From Actinomadura luteofluorescens (GTDB lineage Bacteria; Actinomycetota; Actinomycetes; Streptosporangiales; Streptosporangiaceae), in contig NZ_JACCBA010000001.1 of assembly GCF_013409365.1 (NCBI RefSeq), positions 1,612,001 to 1,676,000 of the forward strand: DNA of 64,000 nt, in the 5' to 3' direction. Positions 41,036 through 49,010 of this stretch are shown here, in pieces. Position 1 is the first letter of the stretch; the number at the start of each line of letters is the position of its first letter. Below the pieces are notes generated by a model. That model had not been told where the DNA came from and did not search any database. It saw only the letters and a list, made by a program, of their open reading frames with translations. Made by a program: the position numbers and the translations under genes.

Positions 41036-42085
41036 ATGGACGCGCGCACCACCTGGCCCGGACTGCTCAACGCCCTCGTGTCGGGCGACTCGCTGTCCAG
41101 CGAGGAGACCTCCTGGGCCATGAACAGCATCATGTCCGGCGAGGCCACCGACGTGCAGATCGCGGGCTTCGCCGTGGCGCTGCGCGCCAAGGGCGAGACG
41201 GTCGAGGAGGTCACCGGCCTCGCCAGGGGCATGATGGACAACGCCACGCCCATCGAGGTGCCCGGCCGCATCGCCGACCTCGTCGGGACGGGCGGCGACC
41301 GGGGCCACACCGTCAACATCTCCACGATGGCCGCCGTGGTGGCGGCCGCGGCGGGCGTGCGGGTCGTCAAGCACGGCAACCGGGCCGCGTCGTCCTCCTG
41401 CGGCGCCGCCGACCTGCTGGAGCACCTGGGCGTCGCGATCGACCTGTCCCCCGAGGCCACCGCCCGGGTCGCCGACGAGGTCGGCATCACCTTCTGCTTC
41501 GCGCCGCTCTACCACCCGGCGCTGAAGTACGCCTCGCGCACCCGCAGCGAGCTGGGCACTCCGACGGTCTTCAACTTCCTCGGCCCGCTGACGAACCCGG
41601 CGCGCCCCCTGGCCCAGGCCGTCGGGGTCTTCCACCCGCGGATGGCGGGCGTGATGGCGGGCGTGTTCGCCGCGCGCGGCTGCTCCTCGCTGGTGTTCCG
41701 GGGCGACGACGGGCTCGACGAGCTGACCACCACGGGCACCTCCACGGTGTGGGTCGTGCGCGACGGGACGGCGACGGAGACGACGTTCGACCCCGCCGAC
41801 CTCGGCATCCCGCCGGCGAAGCCGGAGGACCTGCGCGGCGCCGACGCGGTGTTCAACGGGCGGGTGGCGCGCGAGACGTTCGACGGGCGGCCGGGGCCCG
41901 TCCGCGACATGGTCCTGCTGAACGCCGCCGCGCTGATCACCGCCTACGAGGGGGCGCCGCCCGCCGGCGACCTCACCGCCACGCTGGGGGCCGCCTACGA
42001 GCGCGCCGCCGCAGCGGTCGATTCGGGAGGCGCCGCCACCCTCCTCGACCGCTGGGTCGACGCCTCCCGGCGCCTGCGGGGCTGA
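41036..42085 (+). CDS. trpD: Anthranilate phosphoribosyltransferase
   Basis: A 349-residue enzyme joining anthranilate with PRPP in tryptophan synthesis. The PRPP/glycine motif is [17 protein letters not shown] near 82-98; [20 protein letters not shown] follows near 113. Anthranilate-contact residues lie in [12 protein letters not shown] and the domain end [13 protein letters not shown]. It is separate from the rest of the trp genes, as often in actinomycetes. The 56-bp gap from the receiver gene suggests co-transcription. I saw no leader peptide directly upstream. Confidence 0.94.
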   Translation: MDARTTWPGLLNALVSGDSLSSEETSWAMNSIMSGEATDVQIAGFAVALRAKGETVEEVTGLARGMMDNATPIEVPGRIADLVGTGGDRGHTVNISTMAAVVAAAAGVRVVKHGNRAASSSCGAADLLEHLGVAIDLSPEATARVADEVGITFCFAPLYHPALKYASRTRSELGTPTVFNFLGPLTNPARPLAQAVGVFHPRMAGVMAGVFAARGCSSLVFRGDDGLDELTTTGTSTVWVVRDGTATETTFDPADLGIPPAKPEDLRGADAVFNGRVARETFDGRPGPVRDMVLLNAAALITAYEGAPPAGDLTATLGAAYERAAAAVDSGGAATLLDRWVDASRRLRG

Positions 42086-42120
42086 CGCTCAGCCCCGGCT
42101 CACCGCCGCCTCGCCCCGGC

Positions 42121-42930
42121 TCACGCGACGCCGCGGGCGCCGCTGGACAGCCGCTGCGCGATCCAGATCGGGATCACCGACAGGACGATCAGGGCCGCGG
42201 CGAGCACGTTGACCACCGGGGCCTGGTTGGGCCGGAACAGGTTGCTGAAGATCCAGATCGGCAGGGTCTGGGCGCCCGGCCCGGCGGTGAACGTGGTCAC
42301 GATGATCTCGTCGAAGGACAGCGCGAACGACAGCAGACCGCCGGCGAGCAGCGCCGAGCGCAGCGCCGGGAACGTGACATGCCAGAACGTCTGGAACGTG
42401 TCGGCGCCGAGGTCGGCGGACGCCTCCTCCAGGCTGGTGCCCGTGCGCCGCAGCCGGGCGAGCACGTTGTTGAAGATCGTGACGACGCAGAACGTGGCAT
42501 GCCCGACGATCACGGTGAACAGGCCGAGCCCGATCCCGAGCGGCTTCAGCACCACCTGGAAGGCGTTGCTGAGCGCGATGCCGGTGACGATGCCGGGCAG
42601 CGCGATCGGCAGCACGACGACCAGCGACACCGTCTCGCGTCCGAAGAACCGGTACCGCGACACCGCGAAGGCGGCCATGCTGCCGAGGACGAGCGCGACG
42701 GCCGTCGCGCCGAGGCCCGCCTTCACGCTGGTGAGGACGGCCTCCCGGGCGCCCTCGTTGTGCAGCGCCTGCGACCACCAGCGCCCGGTGAACCCGGGCG
42801 GCGGCCAGCCGAACGCGCTGTCGGCGTTGAAGGAGTTGACCAGCACGACCAGCAGCGGCACGTAGATGACGGCGAGTCCGAGGAACATCACGACGCGCAG
42901 CGCGATCCGCGCGGCGGGCGAGAGGGTCAT
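42121..42930 (-). CDS. ABC transporter permease (PotC-like)
   Basis: A 269-residue permease with six helices and the EAA loop LEEASADLGADTFQTFWHVTFP near 170. It is the second permease of a polyamine-type uptake system. The start overlaps the stop of the first permease by one base (TGATG). It matches PotC/YdcV-like family members; the actual cargo may be a polyamine, an amine or a related compound. It is the last gene of the minus-strand operon. Confidence 0.88.
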   Translation of the reverse strand: MTLSPAARIALRVVMFLGLAVIYVPLLVVLVNSFNADSAFGWPPPGFTGRWWSQALHNEGAREAVLTSVKAGLGATAVALVLGSMAAFAVSRYRFFGRETVSLVVVLPIALPGIVTGIALSNAFQVVLKPLGIGLGLFTVIVGHATFCVVTIFNNVLARLRRTGTSLEEASADLGADTFQTFWHVTFPALRSALLAGGLLSFALSFDEIIVTTFTAGPGAQTLPIWIFSNLFRPNQAPVVNVLAAALIVLSVIPIWIAQRLSSGARGVA

Positions 42931-43844
42931 CACAGCTCCCTGAGCGCGCCGGTGCGGCGGGCCGCGGCGAGGTAGCCGAGCATCACCACCACCGGGATCG
43001 TGGCGACCGCCGCCGCGAAGGGCAGGTTGTTGGCGGCGCCGATGTTGTCGTAGACGACGTTGCCGAGCAGCTGGCTCCGGCCGCCGACGATCTTCACGGT
43101 GATGTAGTCGCCGAGCGACAGCGAGAACGTGAAGATCGATCCGGCCACCAGTGAGGGGAAGACCAGCGGCAGCACGACCGACCGCAGGGTGCGCAGCGGG
43201 CGCGCGCCGAGGTCGCCGGAGGCGTCCAGCAGCGAGTCCGGGAGCCGCTCCAGGCCCGCGTACAGCGGCAGGATCATGTAGGGCAGCCACAGGTAGGCCA
43301 GCACGATCACGGTCGCCGTGAGGCCGTAGCCGGGGCTGGAGAGCCCGAACGGGCCCAGCACCTGGTCGAGGAGGCCGCCCTGCGACAGCATCACCCGCCA
43401 CGCGTACGCCTTGACGAGGTAGGCGGCCCACAGCGGCGCCAGGATCGCGATCACCAGGTAGGGCCGGTGCCGCGGCCTGGCGACCTTGGCCATGTACAGC
43501 GCCATCGGGAAGCCGATCGCGGTGTCGATGAGGGTGACGGCCGCCGCGACGCCGAGGCTGCGCAGCGCGACCGTCCGGTAGACCGGTTCGTCGAGCAGGG
43601 TCTGGAAGTTGGCGAGCGTGAACTGCCGCACGACCTCGCCGGTGAAGACGTCGGTGGTCCAGAACGCGGTCAGGAAGATCGCGGCGAGGGCGCCGAGATA
43701 GACGACGACCAGCCAGGCGAGCGGCGCCGACAGCAGCAGCGACAGGCGCAGCCGCGGGCGGCGGTGCAGCAGGGCCGCCGCCCGGCGCCGGATACCCGGC
43801 GCCGGGCGGCCGTCCTTCCCGCCGGTGAGGGCGGAGCCGGTCAT
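42930..43844 (-). CDS. ABC transporter permease (PotB-like)
   Basis: A 304-residue permease with six helices and a basic N-terminal extension. The EAA-type motif is SLLDASGDLGARPLRTLRSV near 210. It forms a heterodimer with the permease encoded downstream, and both dock on the ATPase encoded at 45.1 kb. The ATG overlaps the substrate-binding protein stop (ATGA). Cargo is inferred only from the family. Confidence 0.88.
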   Translation of the reverse strand: MTGSALTGGKDGRPAPGIRRRAAALLHRRPRLRLSLLLSAPLAWLVVVYLGALAAIFLTAFWTTDVFTGEVVRQFTLANFQTLLDEPVYRTVALRSLGVAAAVTLIDTAIGFPMALYMAKVARPRHRPYLVIAILAPLWAAYLVKAYAWRVMLSQGGLLDQVLGPFGLSSPGYGLTATVIVLAYLWLPYMILPLYAGLERLPDSLLDASGDLGARPLRTLRSVVLPLVFPSLVAGSIFTFSLSLGDYITVKIVGGRSQLLGNVVYDNIGAANNLPFAAAVATIPVVVMLGYLAAARRTGALREL

Positions 43845-45049
43845 CCCTTGATCGTGGTCCACGCCTGGGTCCACTTGGAGTAGTCGACGCACTTGACGTC
43901 CTTGCGCCCGTCGAGGCACTGGGCGATCGGCGTCGTCCAGAAGTGCACCTTCGAGAAGTAGTTCTCGTCGGTGGCGTGGAAGGTGTCGCAGTGGGTCTTG
44001 TCCGCGGTCTCCCGGCACGCCTTGGCGTTCGCCGGGGCCTCACCGAACCACTCGGCGACCTGCGCGTTCGCCTTGGGGGACACGATCCAGTCCATCCACT
44101 TGTAGGCGCAGTTGGGGTGCTTGGCCTTCGCGCCGACCATCCAGGTGTCCGACCAGCCGGTGGAGCCCTCCTTGGGCAGGGCCACCTCGACCGGGGCCTT
44201 CTCGCCCTTGGCGAGGTTGGCGATGACCTGCCACGTCGTCCCGAGGACCGAGTCGCCGCTCTTGAACGCCTGGACCTCCTTGGTGTAGTCGGACCAGTAC
44301 TCGCCGACGAGCCCGTGCTGGGTCTTCAGCAGCTCGACGGCCGCGTCGAACTGCTTCTGGTCGAGCGCGTACGGGTCCTTGATGCCGAGCTCGGGCTTGG
44401 CCGTCTTCAGGTAGAGGGCGGCGTCGGCGATGTAGATCGGCGAGTCGTAGGCGGTGATCTTCCCCTTGTACGGGGAGTTCGCGTCGAACACCGCGCCCCA
44501 CGAGTCGGGGACCGTCTTGACCTTGTCGGTGCGCCACATGAGCAGGTTGGCGCCGCGGCCGTGCGGGATGCCGTAGGCGACGTTGTTCACCGAGTTCCAC
44601 GGCTTCATCTTCAGCCCGGCGAAGATGTCGGCGTAGTTCGGCACGAGCCCGGTGTTGACCGGCGCGACCGTCCCGGAGGCGATCAGCCGCAGCGAGGCGT
44701 CGCCGGAGGCGGAGACCGCGTCGTACTCACCGGTCTTCATCAGGGTCACCATCTCGTCGGACGTGCCGGCGACCTTGGTGTTGACCTTGCAGCCGGTCTG
44801 CTTCTCGAACGGGGTGACCCAGTCGACCTTGGGGTCGTTGGAGCCGTCCTCGGCGTACCCGGCCCAGGCGACCAGGTTGACCTGGCCCTCGCCCTGGCCG
44901 AGCGACTTCTGCATCGCGACCTTGGGGACCGGGAAGCCGCCCTGCCCTGCTCCGCTCGCCTTGTCGCCCGAGTCGCCGCCGCAGGCGGCGGCCGCCAGTC
45001 CGATCGCCAGCGTCGCCGCAGCGGCGGCCGCCATGCGCGTGGACCACAT
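43841..45049 (-). CDS. Polyamine-type ABC substrate-binding lipoprotein
   Basis: A 402-residue extracellular solute receptor. The signal peptide ends at LAAAAC, a lipobox, so it is lipid-anchored outside. The fold is PotD-like: LVAWAGYAEDG, WVTPFEKQTGCKVNTKVAG and DAVSASGDASLRLIASG occur in order, with SDTWMVGAKAKHPNCAY later. Four C-terminal cysteines (CAYKW, ACRETADKTHCDTF, QCLDG, KCVDY) are unusual and may form disulfides. It is second in the operon, after the ATPase. PotD relatives bind spermidine or putrescine; here the ligand is inferred. Confidence 0.9.
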   Translation of the reverse strand: MWSTRMAAAAAATLAIGLAAAACGGDSGDKASGAGQGGFPVPKVAMQKSLGQGEGQVNLVAWAGYAEDGSNDPKVDWVTPFEKQTGCKVNTKVAGTSDEMVTLMKTGEYDAVSASGDASLRLIASGTVAPVNTGLVPNYADIFAGLKMKPWNSVNNVAYGIPHGRGANLLMWRTDKVKTVPDSWGAVFDANSPYKGKITAYDSPIYIADAALYLKTAKPELGIKDPYALDQKQFDAAVELLKTQHGLVGEYWSDYTKEVQAFKSGDSVLGTTWQVIANLAKGEKAPVEVALPKEGSTGWSDTWMVGAKAKHPNCAYKWMDWIVSPKANAQVAEWFGEAPANAKACRETADKTHCDTFHATDENYFSKVHFWTTPIAQCLDGRKDVKCVDYSKWTQAWTTIKG

Positions 45050-45098
45050 GGGGAACTCCTTATTTTCGGGGGTTTTTTCGGGGGTTTTCTGGGGTGGT

Positions 45099-46136
45099 TC
45101 AGGGGGTGGGGGCCGGCGTGGAGCCGGCCCCCGACACGTGGAACTCGTGGGCCTCGTGCCAGCTGATCCGGACGCGCGCGCCGCGCCGGCCCATGACGTC
45201 CATGGAGGAGGTCCGCAGGTTCTGCTCCAGCGCGACGACCCGTTCCCCCGACTCCAGGTCGATCACGAAGCGGGTGACCGCGCCCGCGTAGACGACCTCG
45301 GCGACCGTGCCGAGCGCGTGCCGGTCCCCCGCGTCCGGCCCGTCCGCGGCGCCGTCCCCGTGGACGTGGAGCTTCTCCGGGCGCACGCAGACGTCGCCGA
45401 TGCGGTTGGTCGTCCCGACGAAGCCGGCCACGAACTCGGTGGCGGGCCGCTCGTACACCTCGGCCGGCGTGCCGACCTGCTGGACCCGGCCGCCGTCGAG
45501 GACCGCGACCCGGTCGCTGAGGGTCAGCGCCTCCTCCTGGTCGTGGGTGACGAACACGAAGGTGATGCCGGCCCTGCGCTGGATGCTCTTCAGCTCGACC
45601 TGCATCTCCTCGCGCAGCTTCAGGTCCAGCGCGCCGAGCGGCTCGTCCAGCAGCAGCACCTTCGGCTCGTTCACGAGGGCCCGGGCGAGCGCGACCCGCT
45701 GGCGCTGGCCGCCCGACAGCTCGGCGGGCCGCCTCGCGTGCATCGCGTCGAGCCGGACGCTGCGCAGCGCCTCCAGGGCCCGCTCGCGGCGCTTGGCCTT
45801 CGGCACCCGCCGCACCTTCAGGCCGTACTCGACGTTGCGGAGCACGTCCAGGTGCGGGAAGAGCGCGTAGTCCTGGAAGACGGTGTTGACGTCACGGTCG
45901 AACGGCGCGAGTCCGGTCACGTCCCTGCCGCCGAGTTCGATCGTTCCAGAGGTCGGCCGCTCGAAGCCCGCGATGAGCCGCAGCACGGTCGTCTTCCCCG
46001 ACCCGGACGGGCCGAGCATGGAGAAGAACTCGCCGTCCCCGATGTCGAGGTCGACGCCCGCCACCGCCTCGACGGGGCCGAATGTCTTGCGCAGATCGCG
46101 GATCCTCACCGCTGAAGCCGGCATGACCGAAAACAT
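45099..46136 (-). CDS. ABC transporter ATP-binding protein (PotA-like)
   Basis: A 345-residue ATPase. Walker A is LGPSGSGKTT near residue 43, the signature LSGGQRQRVALARAL near 140, and Walker B VLLLDEPLGALD near 160. A C-terminal TOBE-type domain (about 260-335) is typical of PotA/MalK subfamilies and may sense substrate or regulators. The start is uncertain: ATG at 46136 has no ribosome site and may be leaderless, and ATG at 46124 is also in frame. It is the first gene of the transporter operon and is divergent from a GntR regulator 67 bp away. Confidence 0.9.
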   Translation of the reverse strand: MFSVMPASAVRIRDLRKTFGPVEAVAGVDLDIGDGEFFSMLGPSGSGKTTVLRLIAGFERPTSGTIELGGRDVTGLAPFDRDVNTVFQDYALFPHLDVLRNVEYGLKVRRVPKAKRRERALEALRSVRLDAMHARRPAELSGGQRQRVALARALVNEPKVLLLDEPLGALDLKLREEMQVELKSIQRRAGITFVFVTHDQEEALTLSDRVAVLDGGRVQQVGTPAEVYERPATEFVAGFVGTTNRIGDVCVRPEKLHVHGDGAADGPDAGDRHALGTVAEVVYAGAVTRFVIDLESGERVVALEQNLRTSSMDVMGRRGARVRISWHEAHEFHVSGAGSTPAPTP

Positions 46137-46159
46137 ATGGATTCATAGGTTTAAGTTCA

Positions 46160-46189
46160 AGTGATGTTCCGGTATCACTGTGTCGACAC
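46160..46189. promoter_or_regulatory. Candidate operator between transporter operon and gntR
   Basis: Two adjacent palindromes: AGTGAT (46160-46165) with ATCACT (46174-46179) around an 8-bp spacer, and the perfect GTGTCGACAC at 46180-46189. Both lie in the 66-bp divergent gap. They are plausible binding sites for the GntR protein but match no known consensus exactly. Confidence 0.5.
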
Positions 46190-46202
46190 CGGGAGGGGGC
46201 CC

Positions 46203-46919
46203 ATGGACAGCGCGCACCTCGTCGTGTTCGCTCCCGTCGACAACACCGCGCGGGTGCACGCCGTCGTGCGACGCCTGAGCGACGCGATCGCGCTCGGCCT
46301 CCTCGCGGACGGCGAGCAGCTGCCCAGTGAGACCGACCTGTCGGCTTATCTCGGTGTTTCGACGGTCACACTACGCGAAGCGCTGATGGCCTTGCGTCAG
46401 CAAGGCCTCATCGAGACCCGCCGGGGGCGCGGCGGCGGCAGCTTCGTCCGGGCTCCTGCCAGGGCATTCGACCTCGGCGAGCGGTTGCGTTCGCTCAGCG
46501 CGGAAGAGCTCCGCGATCTCGGCGACCACTACGCCGCCGTCGCCGGCGCCGCCGCCCGGCTCGCCGCCGCACGGTCGCTGCCCGGCGACGTCCGGCGGCT
46601 GCGGCGGTCGCTGGAGGAGATGGCCGGGGCGGACCCCGGCGCCGGGATGTGCCGGCTGGACGGCCGCTTCCACCTGGAGATCGCCGCCGCCTCCCAGTCC
46701 GGCCGGCTCACCCGGGAGGAGATCCGGCTCCAGGCCGAGATCGGGCCGCTGATCTGGGCCGCGCACGACCTGCCCGAACGGCGCGGGCCCGTCGAGGCCG
46801 AGCACGCCCGGCTCGTCGAGGCGATCGAGGCCGCCGACGGCGCCGGAGCGCGCGATGTAGCTGAAAGCCACGTCTCGAATGCGGTAGAACGTCTGATTGA
46901 ACGACGGCTCGCACTCTGA
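46203..46919 (+). CDS. GntR-family (FadR/FCD-type) regulator
   Basis: A 238-residue regulator. An N-terminal winged HTH (about 18-85) has LADGEQLPSETDLSAYLGVS followed by TLREALMALRQQGLIETRRG. A helical FCD effector domain covers about 100-225, with the metal-type residues DGRFHLEIAAAS and the final EAEHARLVEAIEAAD. The gene is divergent from the polyamine-type transporter and is the obvious candidate to control it. The ATG follows GGGAGGGGG. It is probably co-transcribed with the Cache-domain gene 17 bp downstream. Confidence 0.88.
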   Translation: MDSAHLVVFAPVDNTARVHAVVRRLSDAIALGLLADGEQLPSETDLSAYLGVSTVTLREALMALRQQGLIETRRGRGGGSFVRAPARAFDLGERLRSLSAEELRDLGDHYAAVAGAAARLAAARSLPGDVRRLRRSLEEMAGADPGAGMCRLDGRFHLEIAAASQSGRLTREEIRLQAEIGPLIWAAHDLPERRGPVEAEHARLVEAIEAADGAGARDVAESHVSNAVERLIERRLAL

Positions 46920-46936
46920 GACCCCGAGGGGGACCC

Positions 46937-47638
46937 ATGCCCGCCGAGCCACCGGCCGTCGGCGCGGCGGCGGCCCACGTCCGCGCGACCCTGGACGGCG
47001 TCTTCACCACCGTGGCCCAGGTGCGCGACGCGACGGCGCGCTGCCTCGATGACGTCCGCCGCGCCGGGCGCGCCCCTGCCCGCGCCGACCTCGCCGCGCT
47101 GCGCCCGCTGCTGATCTCCCATCTCGGCCCGCTCGTCTGCGGCCTGGGGTTCATCGCCGCGCCGGGCCTGCTCGCCGACGCCGCCTGGTACATGGAGTGG
47201 TGGCAGACCGGCCCGGCCGGACGGCCGTCCCAGCTGCTGCGCGACCTGAACCCCGAGAGCAGCGTCCTGTACGACTACACCGACTGGGAGTGGTTCACGG
47301 GACCGCGGAGCGGCGCCGAGAAGACCGTCTGCGGCCCCTACGTCGACTACCTGTGCAGCGACGAGTACGTCCTGACCCTGTCGGCGCCGGTGCGCGCCGG
47401 CGGGGAGTTCGCGGGCGTCGCGGCCGCCGACGTGTTCGCCCGGACGTTCGAGAACGAGGTCGTCCCGGCGCTGCGGGAGATCCCCGCGCCCGCGTTCGTC
47501 GTCAACGCCCCCGGCCGCGTGATGGCCTCCAACACCGCCAACTGGCCGCCGGGCGCCGTGTACCGCGAAGCGCCCGGCTACGCCGCCCGCCCCTGCGGAG
47601 GCGGCATCGACCGCATCGCCCTCGTCGTCGGCGCCTAG
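46937..47638 (+). CDS. Cache/PDC-type sensory domain protein without output domain
   Basis: A 233-residue soluble protein. The N-terminal half is helical (HVRATLDGVFTTVAQVRDAT). A Cache-like segment follows, with WYMEWWQTG, YDYTDWEWFTGP, GPYVDYLCSDEYVLTLSAPV and GGEFAGVAAADVFA. Cache domains usually lie outside the membrane in receptors; here there is no signal peptide, membrane helix or kinase part. It may act as a cytoplasmic amine-binding sensor paired with the GntR regulator and transporter. The ATG follows GAGGGGGACCC. Confidence 0.75.
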   Translation: MPAEPPAVGAAAAHVRATLDGVFTTVAQVRDATARCLDDVRRAGRAPARADLAALRPLLISHLGPLVCGLGFIAAPGLLADAAWYMEWWQTGPAGRPSQLLRDLNPESSVLYDYTDWEWFTGPRSGAEKTVCGPYVDYLCSDEYVLTLSAPVRAGGEFAGVAAADVFARTFENEVVPALREIPAPAFVVNAPGRVMASNTANWPPGAVYREAPGYAARPCGGGIDRIALVVGA

Positions 47639-47650
47639 TCTGTGTGCTCA

Positions 47651-47819
47651 CAGTCCCGGCCCACTTCGCTCGCCTGGCGGCTCGCTACGTGACCGGCACT
47701 GAGCGAACGCGGCATCGCTTCGCGATCTGGCCGGCTCCGCTCGCCTCCGGCCTCGCTCCACCGGCCAGCTCACGCGTTCGCGAGCATGACCGAGGCCACT
47801 TCTAGACAGGCCCTGGCCG
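47651..47819. repeat. Dispersed structured repeat, copy 2
   Basis: Same 169-bp core as 11354-11522, no gaps. The stem CTGGCCGG (47727-47734) with CCGGCCAG (47761-47768) replaces CTGCCCGG/CCGGGCAG of copy 1, so one base pair is flipped in a compensatory way. GCGAACGCG (47703-47711) with CGCGTTCGC (47773-47781) is conserved. It too lies between convergent stops (47638 plus, 47825 minus). Confidence 0.85.
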
Positions 47820-47824
47820 CAGAG

Positions 47825-48112
47825 TCAGTCGGCGTCGGGGAGGCCGAGAGAGAAGGCCTGCTCCAGGTCGTGCTGGGAGTAGGTGCGGAACGCGATGTGG
47901 GTCTCGGTGCCGGCGATGCCGGGGACCTTGTTGATGCGGCCCGGGATCACGTCGTTGAGCTCCTCGTGGCGGCGCACCCGGACCATCACCATGAGGTCGT
48001 GGTCGCCGGTGATGGAGTACACCTCGCTGACGCCGTCCAGCGCGGCGATCGTCTCGGCCACCTCGTGGATGCGCGCGACGTCGGCCTTGACGAACACGAT
48101 CGCAGTGACCAC
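47825..48112 (-). CDS. Stand-alone RAM (Lrp/AsnC ligand-binding) domain protein
   Basis: A 95-residue protein that is only the effector domain of an Lrp/AsnC regulator: AIVFVKADVARIHEVAETIA, then LDGVSEVYSITGDHDLMVMV and PGIAGTETHIAFRTYSQHDL. No DNA-binding domain is present. Such SraM-type proteins bind amino acids and may modulate full-length Lrp proteins through mixed oligomers. The GTG start at 48112 is followed immediately by the family pattern. It follows the repeat element convergently. Confidence 0.87.
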   Translation of the reverse strand: MVTAIVFVKADVARIHEVAETIAALDGVSEVYSITGDHDLMVMVRVRRHEELNDVIPGRINKVPGIAGTETHIAFRTYSQHDLEQAFSLGLPDAD

Positions 48113-48226
48113 TGCACCCCTCCCCCACAGAAACGGACGCTCCGACCCTATCGGGGGCCCGGCGGCGCGAGCGCGAGGGGAGGCCCGGTGGGGGCGGGGA
48201 CCCGCGCCGGGCGGGCCGCGGGACGG

Positions 48227-48976
48227 TCAGCCGCGGCTCAGCGCGGCCAGGCGGTGGGCCGGACCGGCGCGGCGGGCCAGGAGCGCGAACACCACACCCG
48301 CCACGAAGCCGTAGATGTGCGCGGTGTAGGCGACATTGCTCTTCTGGTCGCCCAGGGACAGCCACTGCAGCACGAACCAGTAGCCGAGCACCACCCACAC
48401 CGGCAGGCGGATGAAGATGACCGGCGGCACCCAGCTGACGACGCGGCCCCGCGGGTTGAGGATCACGTAGGCGCCCATCACCCCGGCGATGGCACCGGAC
48501 GCGCCGATGAGCGGGACGGTGGAGTCGGGCGACGTCCACGCGAACCCGTACACGGCGACGAGCCCGAACACCAGGTAGGCGAGCAGGTAGCGCCATCGCC
48601 CGAGCCGGTCTTCCACGCCCATGCCGACGACGAACAGAAAGACCAGGTTGCCGAGCAGGTGCATGGCGCTGGAGTGCAGGAACATCGAGGTGAACGCTGC
48701 AGTCCAGGGCGCCTTGCGGAACTTCGAGGGCCCGCAGTCGTGCACGACCCCGGCCGGCAGCGGCTGCTGGTCGCCGGTGGTCAGCTCCTTCGGCACGGCG
48801 CCGTACTCGAACGTGAACTGAGTGGCCCTGCACTCGCGGACCGAGCCCTTGCCGTACCAGGCGGCGAAGTTCGACATCGGGGTGAGGAGGAAGACCACCA
48901 CGTTGACGGCGATCAGCAGGTAGGTGACCCAGGGGACGCGCCGCGCAGGCTGACTGTCGTAGAGAGGCAGTGCCAT
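48227..48976 (-). CDS. Rhomboid-family intramembrane serine protease
   Basis: A 249-residue membrane protein. The HxxxN motif is MHLLGNLVFLFVVG near 115, the catalytic serine motif is GASGAIAGVMGAY near 173, and the catalytic His is in YTAHIYGFVAGVV near 225. An N-terminal cytoplasmic/extracellular loop of about 65 residues holds CRATQFTFEYG. Rhomboids cut transmembrane segments of other proteins; substrates here are unknown. It reads in the same direction as the RAM-domain gene but has a separate 114-bp gap. Confidence 0.9.
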   Translation of the reverse strand: MALPLYDSQPARRVPWVTYLLIAVNVVVFLLTPMSNFAAWYGKGSVRECRATQFTFEYGAVPKELTTGDQQPLPAGVVHDCGPSKFRKAPWTAAFTSMFLHSSAMHLLGNLVFLFVVGMGVEDRLGRWRYLLAYLVFGLVAVYGFAWTSPDSTVPLIGASGAIAGVMGAYVILNPRGRVVSWVPPVIFIRLPVWVVLGYWFVLQWLSLGDQKSNVAYTAHIYGFVAGVVFALLARRAGPAHRLAALSRG

Positions 48977-49010
48977 GCGGGGTCGTCCTCCGGTTGCCGG
49001 GTGTACACGG

